64,000 bases of DNA from NCBI GenBank assembly GCA_037179385.1, contig CM074179.1, forward strand, positions 72,468,719 to 72,532,718, given 5' to 3'. Positions 10,128 to 20,570 of the stretch are shown here, one piece after another. The stretch is from Holothuria scabra. Its lineage: Eukaryota; Echinodermata; Holothuroidea; Aspidochirotida; Holothuriidae. A model generated the notes under the pieces. It worked only from the letters and a program-made list of their open reading frames with translations, did no database searches and was not told where the DNA came from. Both the position numbers and the translations under genes were made by a program. Within the stretch, counting starts at the first letter, position 1. Each line of letters begins with the position of its first letter.

Positions 10128-11290
10128 CGACAAGATTCTCGATGGTTTTGTACCGGGAAGATCTACCGACGACAGATGATTATAAATAGAAAACATTACG
10201 GAAACTTTTAGGTGCCGGAAAATTTTGCATACAAATGCTTCAGGTTAGTCTCTCGACAAAATGATGCCCAGATTTTCCATACACCTCTTTAACCTATACA
10301 AAGATATGAATCAGACCTTCTCTTTCATTGGAACGAGTCATTTCCATAATTGATAGAAACAGGGTAAACTGTCAACTGTGCTCATATCAGAAGTAATCAA
10401 TTCAACATTTTGCAAATAAATGAGGTACGGTATCCTGCTCAGTCACTCCGTAGGTCCGTTGTTTTATTACCAGGTTGGGACATAATATTAGCAATTGAGT
10501 AGAAATAACAACCCAGTGGCCCGCAACTGGAAGAGGGTAAGGGATCGGCTATATTTTATTAATTAGGGTATTCACACTTTCTTCGCTGGTTGGCATTGGT
10601 TGACATTGAGCTTGCGCACAAGAACGCATGGGTACATGTTAGGTGCTGCGCGTGTTAACGCTTACACGACTGGACGTAGAAAGTAAACCACTTGGAATTT
10701 ACATTTCATTATGACAACGATGTAACTGCGTCTTACCAATTCTCTTGACGCCCACCCGTGACAACATTTGGGTGTTAACACTGAATGGGCCTATATGTTA
10801 GTATTTTGCCGGGTAGCTAACCCAAGCTGAAAATTAATGATAAATGGCTCATCTAACAAGACAAACAATCAATTCAACATTTTGGAAAAAAGGAACGAGG
10901 GAAGACAGTAGATTATTTAAGCTAGATCCGTGTCCGATTATGGAAGTGCTACGTGATCACTTGATCTGTTACTCGATCTTTTACTGGAAGATCGAAATTC
11001 ATGAAGGCTATGTGTCTTGATCATTCTCCTTACATTATAAGTGCTTCACAGGAAGTGGATCTCAATAAATTACGGGATAGAAACACACGTGCGTCCGCAT
11101 CAAACTCATAATATAATTTAATAATAAGACACATTTTGCAGACCTCTATACAGTTATGAAAGGTTATTATTTATCTCTATTAACTGTTGATCATTACAGC
11201 ATTTACCATTCAAGCTGTTATCTCCTTCGATGTCTCCAATCATCCTTCACTCTTAGCCTCCAGCATCAAAATCCGACGATCAAATCTGGA
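10128..11290. other. no gene seen
   Basis: Unassigned, moderately AT-rich sequence. Confidence 0.55.
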
Positions 11291-11297
11291 CATTTAC

Positions 11298-11386
11298 ACA
11301 ACAAAATTCATCTCAAGCAGTTGCTCATACCACAGGACTTCAGTGTCGGATCCATATAAACGCAAGCTGAGAGGTGTAACCAGCGC
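11298..11386 (-). pseudogene. possible LINE thumb fragment or isolated exon
   Basis: On the minus strand an open stretch reads 'ALVTPLSLRLYGSDTEVLW' followed by 'YEQLLEMN'. The L-Y-G-S-(D/E) then W-Y-E pattern resembles the region just after the RT domain of many LINEs ('LLYGSEVWGYE'), which favours a retrotransposon relic. It is also bounded by a good acceptor (TTTCAG) and donor (GTAAATG), so an exon of an unknown gene is the alternative. Stops occur on either side in the same frame. Confidence 0.28.
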
Positions 11387-11389
11387 CTG

Positions 11390-11885
11390 AAACAAAGTGG
11401 TTTGATTTTCTCAAGAAACTGGAAATAAATCAATAGAAAATATGAATGTAAGAGAGGACTGTTAAAACAACTATATCTCTTGAGTTTTTCGTTCTACCTT
11501 GAACAAGATTATGTGAAGGTAACCCAGGAAACACATTTTTTTAAACATATCAAGTTGCGTTGATTTAGTGGGGAATAAATATTTTTTCCAAGTAGAAAAT
11601 CGGTCCATTAGACGGTCAGGTGATAATGCGTGTCCCTTCTTTCAATGCAGATGGAGCGCGAGGGACCATGCAGTGACAGCCAATCGTGTATTTTCTTGTG
11701 CTAATTCATGCAGGTTCATTGACGAGTTGTTTAGTCTTGCCCATTAATACCACAGAGCTATAAATAGCTTTATGTTGATGACACATATATATAGGTATAA
11801 AAGGCTGAAAAGAAAAATATTAGTTTGAAAACAATCTAACAGTACAGTCCCGAGTAGAACGAAATAGCCCAAGATGAATAGGGTC
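11390..11885. other. no gene seen
   Basis: Unassigned sequence with a short TA-rich patch near 11785. Confidence 0.5.
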
Positions 11886-11889
11886 ATCC

Positions 11890-12450
11890 TTTATCGTGGG
11901 TTTAAGGTCAAATCAAGTTTTGTTATGTTAGCTGGTTACATTTTCTAAGCATTGTGGTTGAATTTGCATTGAACTCCAATACGTGGTTTTCAAGATATGA
12001 GCGAGTAAACTTGTCACATTTTCAACACAAAACAAACTTAAAGCAAATATGACATAACATCCTCACATTAATGGACAGTCTTTTCTTTTTCTTTAAATGT
12101 TACAACCGTAATTTTTTCCTGGGCGGTCTCATTTTATCAGCAAGTCACAGCATGGGATATATGGAAACATTACAACCTTCACACTCTTGATGAGGAGATA
12201 TCTACTCTATCAACTTCATGGTCAACAAAACAGTACTGTTTAAAAAAAAACAAGAAACAAAGCATTCCTTGTCAATATGAGGAAGTGATATAACCACTGT
12301 TGTCCTCAAGCGCACTTTGGAACACAAATGTAGCAGCTTTATTTGATGATATCTCGAGAAGTACAAGTCCGATTTGAATAGAAATTTCACCATCTTGTGT
12401 TTATTCAGTTCCCCTTTTACGTGTGAGATGAAAATTTTACTGAAACTTTA
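11890..12450 (+). repeat. dispersed repeat pair, copy A
   Basis: This matches 44930-45485 in the same orientation, with scattered substitutions and small indels. Shared blocks include 'GTCAAATCAAGTT', 'AATTTGCATTGAA', 'GTGGTTTTCAAGATAT', 'TTGTCACATTTTCAACA' and 'TCACATTAATG'. No protein can be read from it. The family is unidentified. Confidence 0.8.
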
Positions 12451-15400
12451 ACCACAATCGTGCATGCATTATCTTGTGTTCTACGGGGCTCTTCGTTCTT
12501 TAACCTTTAAATAACAGCAAGATCTTCAACAGCTTTTGAGAAGTGCATCGGCCAATAATATCCCTTGTTTCATGCGTCCTCGTACTTGCAAGGCCAGGGA
12601 TAGGAAAAGGAATTAGCCTTACTCAACCCCCCCCCCCCCTCCTTCCTCTTGCAAGATTTCTTTGCGAAACTTCGTAAAATCTGCTTACGCTGCTATTTAT
12701 ACAATATATAATATCACAAGAAATAAAAACCAGAATCAACTACATATCTAATTAACTTACGTTAGAGGTGTGGAAAACAGGGACAAGGACTTGATCAATC
12801 CTACTTGCACTATTAGTTGGTAAACGATATTTTCGTTCTCCCCACTCTGCTAAATAGAAATGAAGAATTATATCCCCACCCAATACAAAAGGAGCATATT
12901 GTCACTCAAGAGGGTTAGTCATATTTCTCTCCAGAGGGCATGTGGAGATGTTGATGTGCCATTGTCGACCAAAAGCATAAAATATCTTCGTACATCTTCA
13001 ATGGACCTCCCATTTGTTTGAATAAGTAATGGCATATATATTGGCCCATTTTAATTTTGTTAATGGCTCTTCCCTGAACCCGACAAAAATGGAAAAATTC
13101 ATAAATGTGTGCTTTCGTTAGGGGGTGCCTGAGATTCACAATTCGAGAATCATTCCCCCTCTGATATTGCTTTCTACTCTTATGTGGGTTAAAAAGTACG
13201 ACCGTCAACTTGAAAACAGACTTCATATAGACTTCTTCCTTGAAGTTAACTCACTTGAGGGAACTCGTACAAGACCAGCGATGTTTTTTGGTTGGAGCTC
13301 CTTGGTTGGAAAGGACATATGGCCTAGCCCTCCTGACACCTGCTATTTTGTATTTGTTTACTCCCTAATTAATTTTTCAAACTGTTACGAGGTATGAACG
13401 GTTCACCTGGAATACCAGACTGAATCCATCAACAAAAAGCGAGGACACTGCTACCTCCTGCACGGTTGAACATTGCAGAAATTGCTATGACTGTACCCGA
13501 AACAATTGAGTCTCCTCTGGAGAGAACTATCTTATGTAAGGCGCTTGTGATAGCAACTGTTGTGGCTGGAATGTTTCTCTCTGGAAATATGTGTTGTTTA
13601 CTGGAACATTCTAAAGTGTGGGGTTTCTGGAATAAAGTCTGGCTGGTATAAAAGGGCATTCTTAAGGTAACCGGAGAGACATCCTTGTAACTTCAGAATC
13701 AGACAAGACCTATTACGTTATGTACCTCTATACTTCGTTGTTTACGTGTTGTTATTATCAACGTTACTCTTCATCTAACTTGCGCTAGTTCCAGTCGTTT
13801 TATCATCTGAGCACAAAGAAGCCAGCCATTCTATTTTATATTAGTTGTGTGACATTAACTGTACAAAGTTGTTACAGGGATCATCGTTTATCGTTTGAAC
13901 TACAGTAGAAATCGCGGTTTGCCTTCGCGGAAAATGATTCCTATGAAACTATTTGTATACTTTGTTACCAAAGCGTGAACTCATTTTAGGTTCATAAAGT
14001 ATTCAGGGGAGTCACCTAAACATTAATTACAAGCTGAAAAATATCAAAAATTAACACTCTCCCCCATTTCAGCAAAGAACCATTCTGGCACGCTAAGAGA
14101 CTTTTGGCCTAAAATTTCTTAGTTCCTCCTCAAGTGAAGATGATTTTCTGCATATTGCAGTCAGTGTGTCATTGTGATATATGCTACCCACTTGAGCGTT
14201 GCGTTTAAGAACAAATTGCATAATTGAAACTAACTAAGAAGAACAGTCCAGAACAAAAATATTGTGTGATGTAATACAAAGAAACCTTCTGGGTGAAAAC
14301 GTCTGGGTGAAATATCTCAATTCATTCCGCAAGGACCCCTCTTGAGATATAAGTACGCAATGGAAGCTAAAACATTTTCCACAAACACTTTAGGCAGAGG
14401 GTGTGATATTTGGAAATCACATTGACGCACAATGTTTTATTTTCTTTTCTTGTATCATATTGTTGTGGGCTCAAATTGATAAGAGATGCTGTCGTGCCTC
14501 ATTTCTCAAAGACACATCAAAGTTCTGTTGATCAGGAGTCACTAACTGTATCAATATACAGTACTGCTACAGGTTTATGGAGCTCCCCAAATTTAGGGTA
14601 CACCACTTGTAACCTAATGATGGGGCTTTATACTGCCCTCATATAAATTTTGCCCATGCTATGATATGGCCCGGAAGTCTTTTGGAGGACACACAAAATT
14701 CCAAAACCCTTCAACCCAATCCCTTTCAATTCCATGATCAGTAAGGATTGCTTGAAGTGTCTAATAGAGGGTACAATACTGAGGTCTTGAACTCTCTTCC
14801 TCTCTAGATCATACCATAGATATTAAAAATGGATTCTACTACTAAAGTGTCTGTTGCCCAGCATACAGTACAGTACTTTAAGCAACGGAGTACAGGCGTT
14901 AACGTTAAGATAAGTTTCCAGGTGTTCTGCAATCACACTCCTGAGGAAGGTAGGAGAGTGTGGTAGATGTGCCGTTTTATTACAAAAGGTTTATATGAGA
15001 TCTTATTCTTCATCTACTGTAATGTGCATATATCACACTTCTCAGTAGGATTTGGGGCGACCGATTGTCTGCAATCGCTCTTGCACGCCTCAAAATTCAA
15101 GGTTTTGCAGTAAGTTAAACAGGCCAGTGAGCCTACAGCTCAAAACAAGCCGATTCTAGCCCGACAAAACTGACTTTTCAAAAGGAAGTTAACTTGAGAA
15201 AATGTAACATAATTGTCACATAGAAATAATACGTTGACTCAGCATCGAGTCACATTAAAAGGTAATGCTGTAAATGTCTCAACTTTGCTGAAAAATTGAG
15301 TGGCTAACTCTGTTTGCCACCTGCTAAATCAATTGGCACACAAGTGAGTGTCAACTTTAGATTAGACGACCAATAGCTGAAGTGTTCAAGTCGGAGTTTC

Positions 15401-16194
15401 GTACCAATGGGGCAACCATGCACTTTTTTCAGGTATAACTTGTTTTAAATAACACTTTCTTTCCAGTAAATTGGTTTAACTTATATAAATGTTGAACCTG
15501 AAGCGATGAGAGTGCACTATTAATTGGAAAATATATACAGCAGTTGTGTTGATCATTGGAAATGTAATCATATGTTCTTGTCTGGTGACATGAAAATCCA
15601 GATATTTCATGTAAAAAGCATTGCAGAGTTACAAAAGACCCACAATTCCATCGACGGCCATCCGAAAATGGTTATGTTGTGGTGTTAGCTCTGGTTTTCA
15701 CTTAATCATGCATAAACATGAGCCCATTTGCATACTTTGTGATGTAAAGAGAATGACATGCTACTTATGGCCAATGTTACCCTTTGCTTCTTCAACTTTT
15801 TTCTCAAGGTCAGTTGTAACAATAGCGGGCTACAGTATGCCATGGGGTATTTATTTTAAAAATGGGACCCGGGAAAACAGGGTCACTTACTTTACCAAAC
15901 CATAAACTATCAGATTTGTAATTAAGAAATGATCATATAATATTTGGGTTTAACAAAATGAATGAATTCAGCGTGAGACACCCCATAACACTTTTCTGCC
16001 ATAGTTAAGAAGTTGCTCCAGAAATATTCAAACTTTGATGAAGTTGTATTTCAAATATAGCCAAAGATATTGACATAATTTCACTTCATATTTCCTTGCT
16101 ACTTTTTAACTGTCAAGTAAAGTGAGATTTTATGCTTTCATTGCCACCATACCTTTAAAATAAAAGAAAGGTTTACACCGTCTTTTCTTAACTG
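12451..16194. other. no gene seen
   Basis: A long unassigned stretch. It includes a poly-C run near 12629-12640 and a possible SINE-like patch near 15118-15175. Overlapping 60-76 codon frames on both strands at 13429-13659 show no recognisable domain or splice pair. Confidence 0.5.
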
Positions 16195-16465
16195 TCCCAG
16201 CTAACACACAATATGGGGCCCACATGGTAAAACCGTGGTATTCATGGGCAATTATAGGCATGGGATTCCCATGTAGGCCCCATACGGTACCCATGTTTTG
16301 GAGTACACTTTTTAATCGCCCAAATGTGACTAATGTTTCACATTTTAAATATATTTATCTCACTCATTTAGGATTGAGTTAAAAATGATATTTTTGTTGA
16401 TAAGAATGGGAAGTGTGTGTGGGAAATCCCATATAGGCCCCATGTGGGTCCCAGCTTGTTAAATA
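16195..16465. repeat. dispersed repeat rich in CCCATATGGG-type palindromes, copy 1
   Basis: Runs from 'GTCCCAGCTAACACACAATA' to 'GGTCCCAGCTTGTTAA' with several palindromic blocks such as 'TGGGATTCCCA', 'TGTAGGCCCCATACGG' and 'CATATAGGCCCCATGTGGG'. Related to 24715-25065. Confidence 0.65.
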
Positions 16466-16682
16466 AACCTATTCACAGATTCTTACTGTGGTATTAACGA
16501 GTGGGTCTTTTACAATGCAAAGCAAACATGATCCAGAAAGGTAACATTTCATGTTCATATAGACTGAATTTCGGAACATCTATCAATTTAAGTATTATTA
16601 TCCTATTATCTATTATGACAACATCAGTATTGCTGGCAAATAAATCCTCTTGGCCTTGGGCTCATTTTTCTTCAAACTTTGT

Positions 16683-16715
16683 TTTTTCATTTTTTTTTTT
16701 TTTTTTTTTTTTTTG
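16683..16715. repeat. poly-T tract
   Basis: A run of about 25 T following 'TTTTTTCATTT'. Confidence 0.95.
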
Positions 16716-17370
16716 CTCGCCGTAATTTAGCAGTGCGTTCCTTACATTACTATTAAGGGGCTCTGTCATACCAGCTCCCTGCTCATACACTATAATTTAT
16801 GTGTTGGACTTGCCAAGCTAATTTTCAAATTATTAATGCATGCAAAGCAAGGTGGTCATTACTGCTTTGAATAATGGGATCCTACTGTAATTTACAAGCA
16901 GGACGTCTGTTGTGATTGCCTATTGGAGCCCTCTGCACAACAAAGAGCTTTTCAAAATACTAAAGGCCTGCCTGGTTGAAGGAAGCACTAGAGTGTACTC
17001 TGTGACCAGAGAGTGCTTAGGTTGGTCGTTAAGTGTTGTCCTTCATTGGACGTAATAGCTTCTTCGAGAAGTAATTCAAGTTTGGTTTCGCCAAACGGCC
17101 CTTTGCCAGAGGGTCGGGAGGGCTTTGAAGAAGTAGAAAGTTCTTAGTTTATTTTGTGCACAAGCCTACATAGACCGTGGGCCGAATTCGATTATCTGTC
17201 AAGTTCGTTGCAACGGAGAGAGAACTACAAATTTTCCACACTATAATTATGAAAATGGTATTATAATACCGAATTTGAATGTTCCCAGTTGCAAAACGTG
17301 CACATTTTCGCAAATATCATTTAAAACCGTCGATATTTACTTCAAATTTGAAGGGGCACAAATACAGCAA
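16716..17370. other. no gene seen
   Basis: Unassigned sequence upstream of the CRE/CCAAT cluster. A 'GTTGCAACGG' motif at about 17208 is weakly like an RFX site. Confidence 0.4.
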
Positions 17371-17456
17371 ATGCAGCCAATGACGTCATTAGCAACCAAT
17401 CACATTCGCGTATTCACACAGATTGCGCATATACTGATATTGTTATAGCTGGCAAC
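17371..17456 (+). promoter_or_regulatory. promoter-like CRE flanked by two CCAAT boxes
   Basis: A perfect cAMP-response element TGACGTCA (17381-17388) sits between CCAAT at 17377-17381 and CCAAT at 17396-17400. Some 50-60 bp downstream begins a candidate transcribed region. Tight CCAAT/CRE clustering is typical of animal housekeeping promoters. No clear TATA box. Confidence 0.5.
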
Positions 17457-17665
17457 ATGGCACTTATTTGCAAAGGCCTCCGACAAAAGAAAAAAATTCA
17501 GCTTCTACCAATGTCTCCCAAAGAGCATCAGAAAAGTGACCAAAGTCACTGAATTGTTAAAGGTCTAGTACACAACACTGTGCAACGTGAGAAAATTCGG
17601 TCTCAAAACCGAGTGAATTAGCTGAAGAACGTTTGACTGAAGACGGAGATTTCAAAGACATACGA
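17457..17665 (+). other. possible 5' exon with short upstream frame
   Basis: Just after the CRE/CCAAT cluster a short frame opens (17457-17552, 31 codons starting MALICKGLRQKKK and ending in TGA). Further on is a good donor, 'ACGAA|GTAAGCC', near 17665. The most economical reading is a largely non-coding first exon of a plus-strand gene whose coding exons lie downstream. No partner exon can be assigned from sequence alone. Confidence 0.3.
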
Positions 17666-17669
17666 AGTA

Positions 17670-18870
17670 AGCCTATATCCTATATGTATACCACACAGCT
17701 GTGAAGTTAACAAGTTTTGACTATATCCAAAATCGCGAGGAAAGATTGAAACTCGGAAATGTAGCTGGTGAGTTTTGTTCTTTTAAAAGTTTTATGAAAC
17801 ATTGTGAGAGAAAGCATGACATGTCAGTCAGTCGTTGGATCACATATTTGACATAGAAGAAATCAGGAAATAAGTGCTACATCGTTACACTTACAGGCAT
17901 ATTTCATTTTTGGTTTCCCGGAAGGGAAAACTATGGAGCCGCTCTTCTTCACCCTGCAAAACCTTGCGGGGGACAACGGATTACAAAGTCGATATTGACT
18001 ATAACAAGTCATCCATACAAATGAGCGAAGACGATTACTTATACCGCATGCTTTTACAATATGGCTCGACACAGTGTTTCTACAAAACAAAAGTCAAAGA
18101 CTTTTTTCTTACTTACAATTTTTGGGGTCATCAAGTAGTTAATAATTTAAAAAGTCGTAAATAACTTTGAAGTTTACTGCATTCTTGGAGAAAATCCTCT
18201 AAACCTGCGATTATAAGCCACGCTCGTTGTTGTCTTAGATCAGACTAAAACAATGTACACATATACAGCCACTAATGATATAGCAATGCGCAACCCATCC
18301 GCTTTGTACTCCGTGTTTTACATATCTGTAACGCACTACGACTACAAGCAAGTAGAAATGCTTCTCATCTGGCGACAATCGCAATGGAGTTTTACTGTGT
18401 AAACTTTCTCCACATACAGTTTACGCAATGAGGATTTACAGTACATTCTGTGTATAAAACAAGAGACCCAGTCGATTCTTTGCGATAGACGAGCTGTAGG
18501 GTATTGTGAGGGTGTCAGTGTCATGAAGTATCGTGTGGCCTGGGTAAGGCTGTGTTTGCAGTTTGTGGATTTGGAATCGTTTATTCTGTTTCAGAGATGT
18601 TTTTAGACTTTATTTTTTCTTGTGTAATTAATGTTGCTGCTGCTTAGAGGCGATTGAATTAGCGGAGGTTCCGTAGTAGCTGGTCTTGTTTCTAAGAAGA
18701 CTTCAAAAAAACTTGGTTTTAAACCTGTAATAACCATTGGTAGAGGTAGCTTGATGTTGCTTGTAGAGAACGGCCACAATTAGTTTGAATTTGGTTCGTA
18801 TAAGTTAAGGTCAGGTTAGATGAGGTTTTCATGGCTTAAGTTTTTTGGTTAAATCAGGCTGGCCAAGGCT
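17670..18870. other. no gene seen
   Basis: Unassigned. It would be intronic if the candidate 5' exon is real. Confidence 0.5.
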
Positions 18871-18876
18871 ATATTT

Positions 18877-18955
18877 CAGTTGTGGCTCACTGACATGTTT
18901 TCCGGCTTATGCTGAACACCAAGCAGTTTTCCGGCTTATGCTTAGCATCAAGCTT
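18877..18955 (-). mobile_element. SINE tail fragment with internal duplication
   Basis: On the minus strand it reads 'GTGTTCAGCATAAGCCGG', 'AAAAC', then 'CAGTGAGCCACAACTG', matching the tail of the SINE at 8535-8705 and the copies at 20.5 and 29.6 kb. A ~29-bp piece ('TTTTCCGGCTTATGCT...') is tandemly duplicated here. Confidence 0.6.
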
Positions 18956-19165
18956 AATGGCTGACCTAGGCCACTTGCTACTTGACGATGAGGGAGTTGT
19001 CTAGACTCTAATTCATAGGCTTTCTTCTTTGTAGGTCTATATTTTCAGTAGACCTATGCTAATTACTTGTACTTAGCAAAGTAACCTTAAGAGTGCCTTT
19101 GCAAGAATCTTGGTAGGGGCCGTGCAGAATTGGTTTGATATTTTCATATACGTCCGGTAATATGC

Positions 19166-19284
19166 GGTTACAGCCCTATACTCTACACCCTCATATTCCG
19201 ACCCCCTTTTGTTCCGACATTTGATCGTAGATGAGCACATGGGTGTCGGAACATATAGGGCTGTTGGAATATAGGGCAGTCACC
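19166..19284. mobile_element. 119-bp MITE with 9-bp target duplication
   Basis: The ends are inverted ('GGTTACAGCCCTATA' left; reverse complement of the right end 'GGTGACTGCCCTATATT'). Inside are blocks of 'TATTCCGAC' / 'GTCGGAACATA'. The flanks are identical: GTAATATGC at 19157-19165 and 19285-19293. A clean target-site duplication of 8-9 bp makes this a cut-and-paste element of hAT- or P-like type. Confidence 0.85.
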
Positions 19285-19293
19285 GTAATATGC

Positions 19294-20000
19294 TATATAG
19301 CATAGTTCCCGCTCGTAGCCAGAGTGAGAAGAAGGCAAAACCCTGGAAAATTTTAAGGTGACAAAGTGTGTGGACTACTGCAAGTAATAAGTCAAAGAAA
19401 ATAATCAAATAAGGCCTATCTGGGGAAAATCATGGGGGCTTAGCCCTCTTTGGCCACCCCTTGCATGACTACGGATCTGCTAACATACATGTTTTTTATT
19501 AACTGGAGAGAACTCTTTGTATTGACTCTCTAAAAGAATTCGCAAGTAGGCCTATAATATTCTCAGTTATTGCCACAGGTTAATACCATAGCCTATTCAT
19601 TACATACTGGAATGGTTTTGTGGAGAAAATAAACACGCGCAGTATCTTAGGTTGTCAAGTGTCGTTGAGATACTACCCTCGAGGAGATTTTCTTCATTGC
19701 ATTGCTTTTCGTGGGGATGTTTAAATTGCCAAGCTATCCAATATTGAACCTGGTAATGCCCACTCAGATGCATGGACATTTTGGTCATAACTTGCGGTGC
19801 ACTATCAATCCTCAAGGACCAACGGTGATCTCTAACAGTATCCTTTCGGGAAACGTACATAACCGTGGTTTTGATTAATAGTTCCTTGAACTTACTGAAC
19901 CTCTGCGTGTCATACTGTGAAGGCTAGGCCATTGATCTAAGCTTAACAGAAGTTACAAATGGTGTAATAGGTGTAGGTGGGTTTTGTTTATTGTTTGTTG
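19294..20000. other. no gene seen
   Basis: Unassigned sequence between two small inverted-repeat elements. Confidence 0.5.
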
Positions 20001-20010
20001 TAGTGGCTAG

Positions 20011-20108
20011 CATAGGCGTATGGGGGCAATTTTCTATGAGGGAGCAAGAGCATTTTGCCCAAACTGGAAGGGCGAGTGCCCCCTTGCACCCCGCCTCGTA
20101 CGCCTGCG
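20011..20108. mobile_element. 98-bp hAT-type MITE with 8-bp target duplication
   Basis: Left end 'CATAGGCGTATGGGGGC'; reverse complement of the right end 'CGCAGGCGTACGAGG'. Identical flanks GTGGCTAG lie at 20003-20010 and 20109-20116. An 8-bp duplication plus a C-A-x-(A/G)-GGCGTA end is what hAT elements show. The end resembles those of the two larger elements at 53.2 and 59.5 kb. Confidence 0.85.
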
Positions 20109-20116
20109 GTGGCTAG

Positions 20117-20480
20117 GTAAGGTATAGTCTCGGATGGATTTAATAAAGTTAATTTTGCTCCTTAACTGTCATTAATATAGAAGTATTTTTAATGAAGTGG
20201 CACAACTGGAATTTACAGTAGGCTTAGCTTAGTAAATAAGTGGTACAGATTTAGCCATTCATGTAACACTGATTCACCAATTTCAATTATGTCCTATGTA
20301 CTTAGCCATTCTGTACATGAACACTTGGCCATTGATAATTGCTTCACTTCTTTGAGACCATTTGTGAGTTACTAGTACCATGCTTAATCATATGGAGCTA
20401 GAAAGTGTTGCGTTGGACTCCTGGATGTGCCGTACCAAAGCTTTAAAAAACCTACCCCATAGCTCTTGATGCGTAGTAAT
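20117..20480. other. no gene seen
   Basis: Unassigned sequence. Confidence 0.5.
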
Positions 20481-20487
20481 ATCTGCA

Positions 20488-20570
20488 GTGTTGGAAGCAA
20501 GTGAGCCACAACTGGAAAAAAGTGGTGGCCGGCCAGAATTAAACCAAAAGGTAAAACATAATAACTCACC
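20488..20570 (+). mobile_element. SINE tail fragment
   Basis: Contains 'AAGTGAGCCACAACTGG', then 'AAAAAAGTGGTGGCCGG' and 'TTAAACCAAAAGG', shared with 29.64-29.75 kb and 54.33-54.40 kb. Confidence 0.55.

Noticed and set aside
13429..13659. Overlapping open frames on both strands
   Set aside because: No recognisable domain, no paired splice sites; short enough to be chance.
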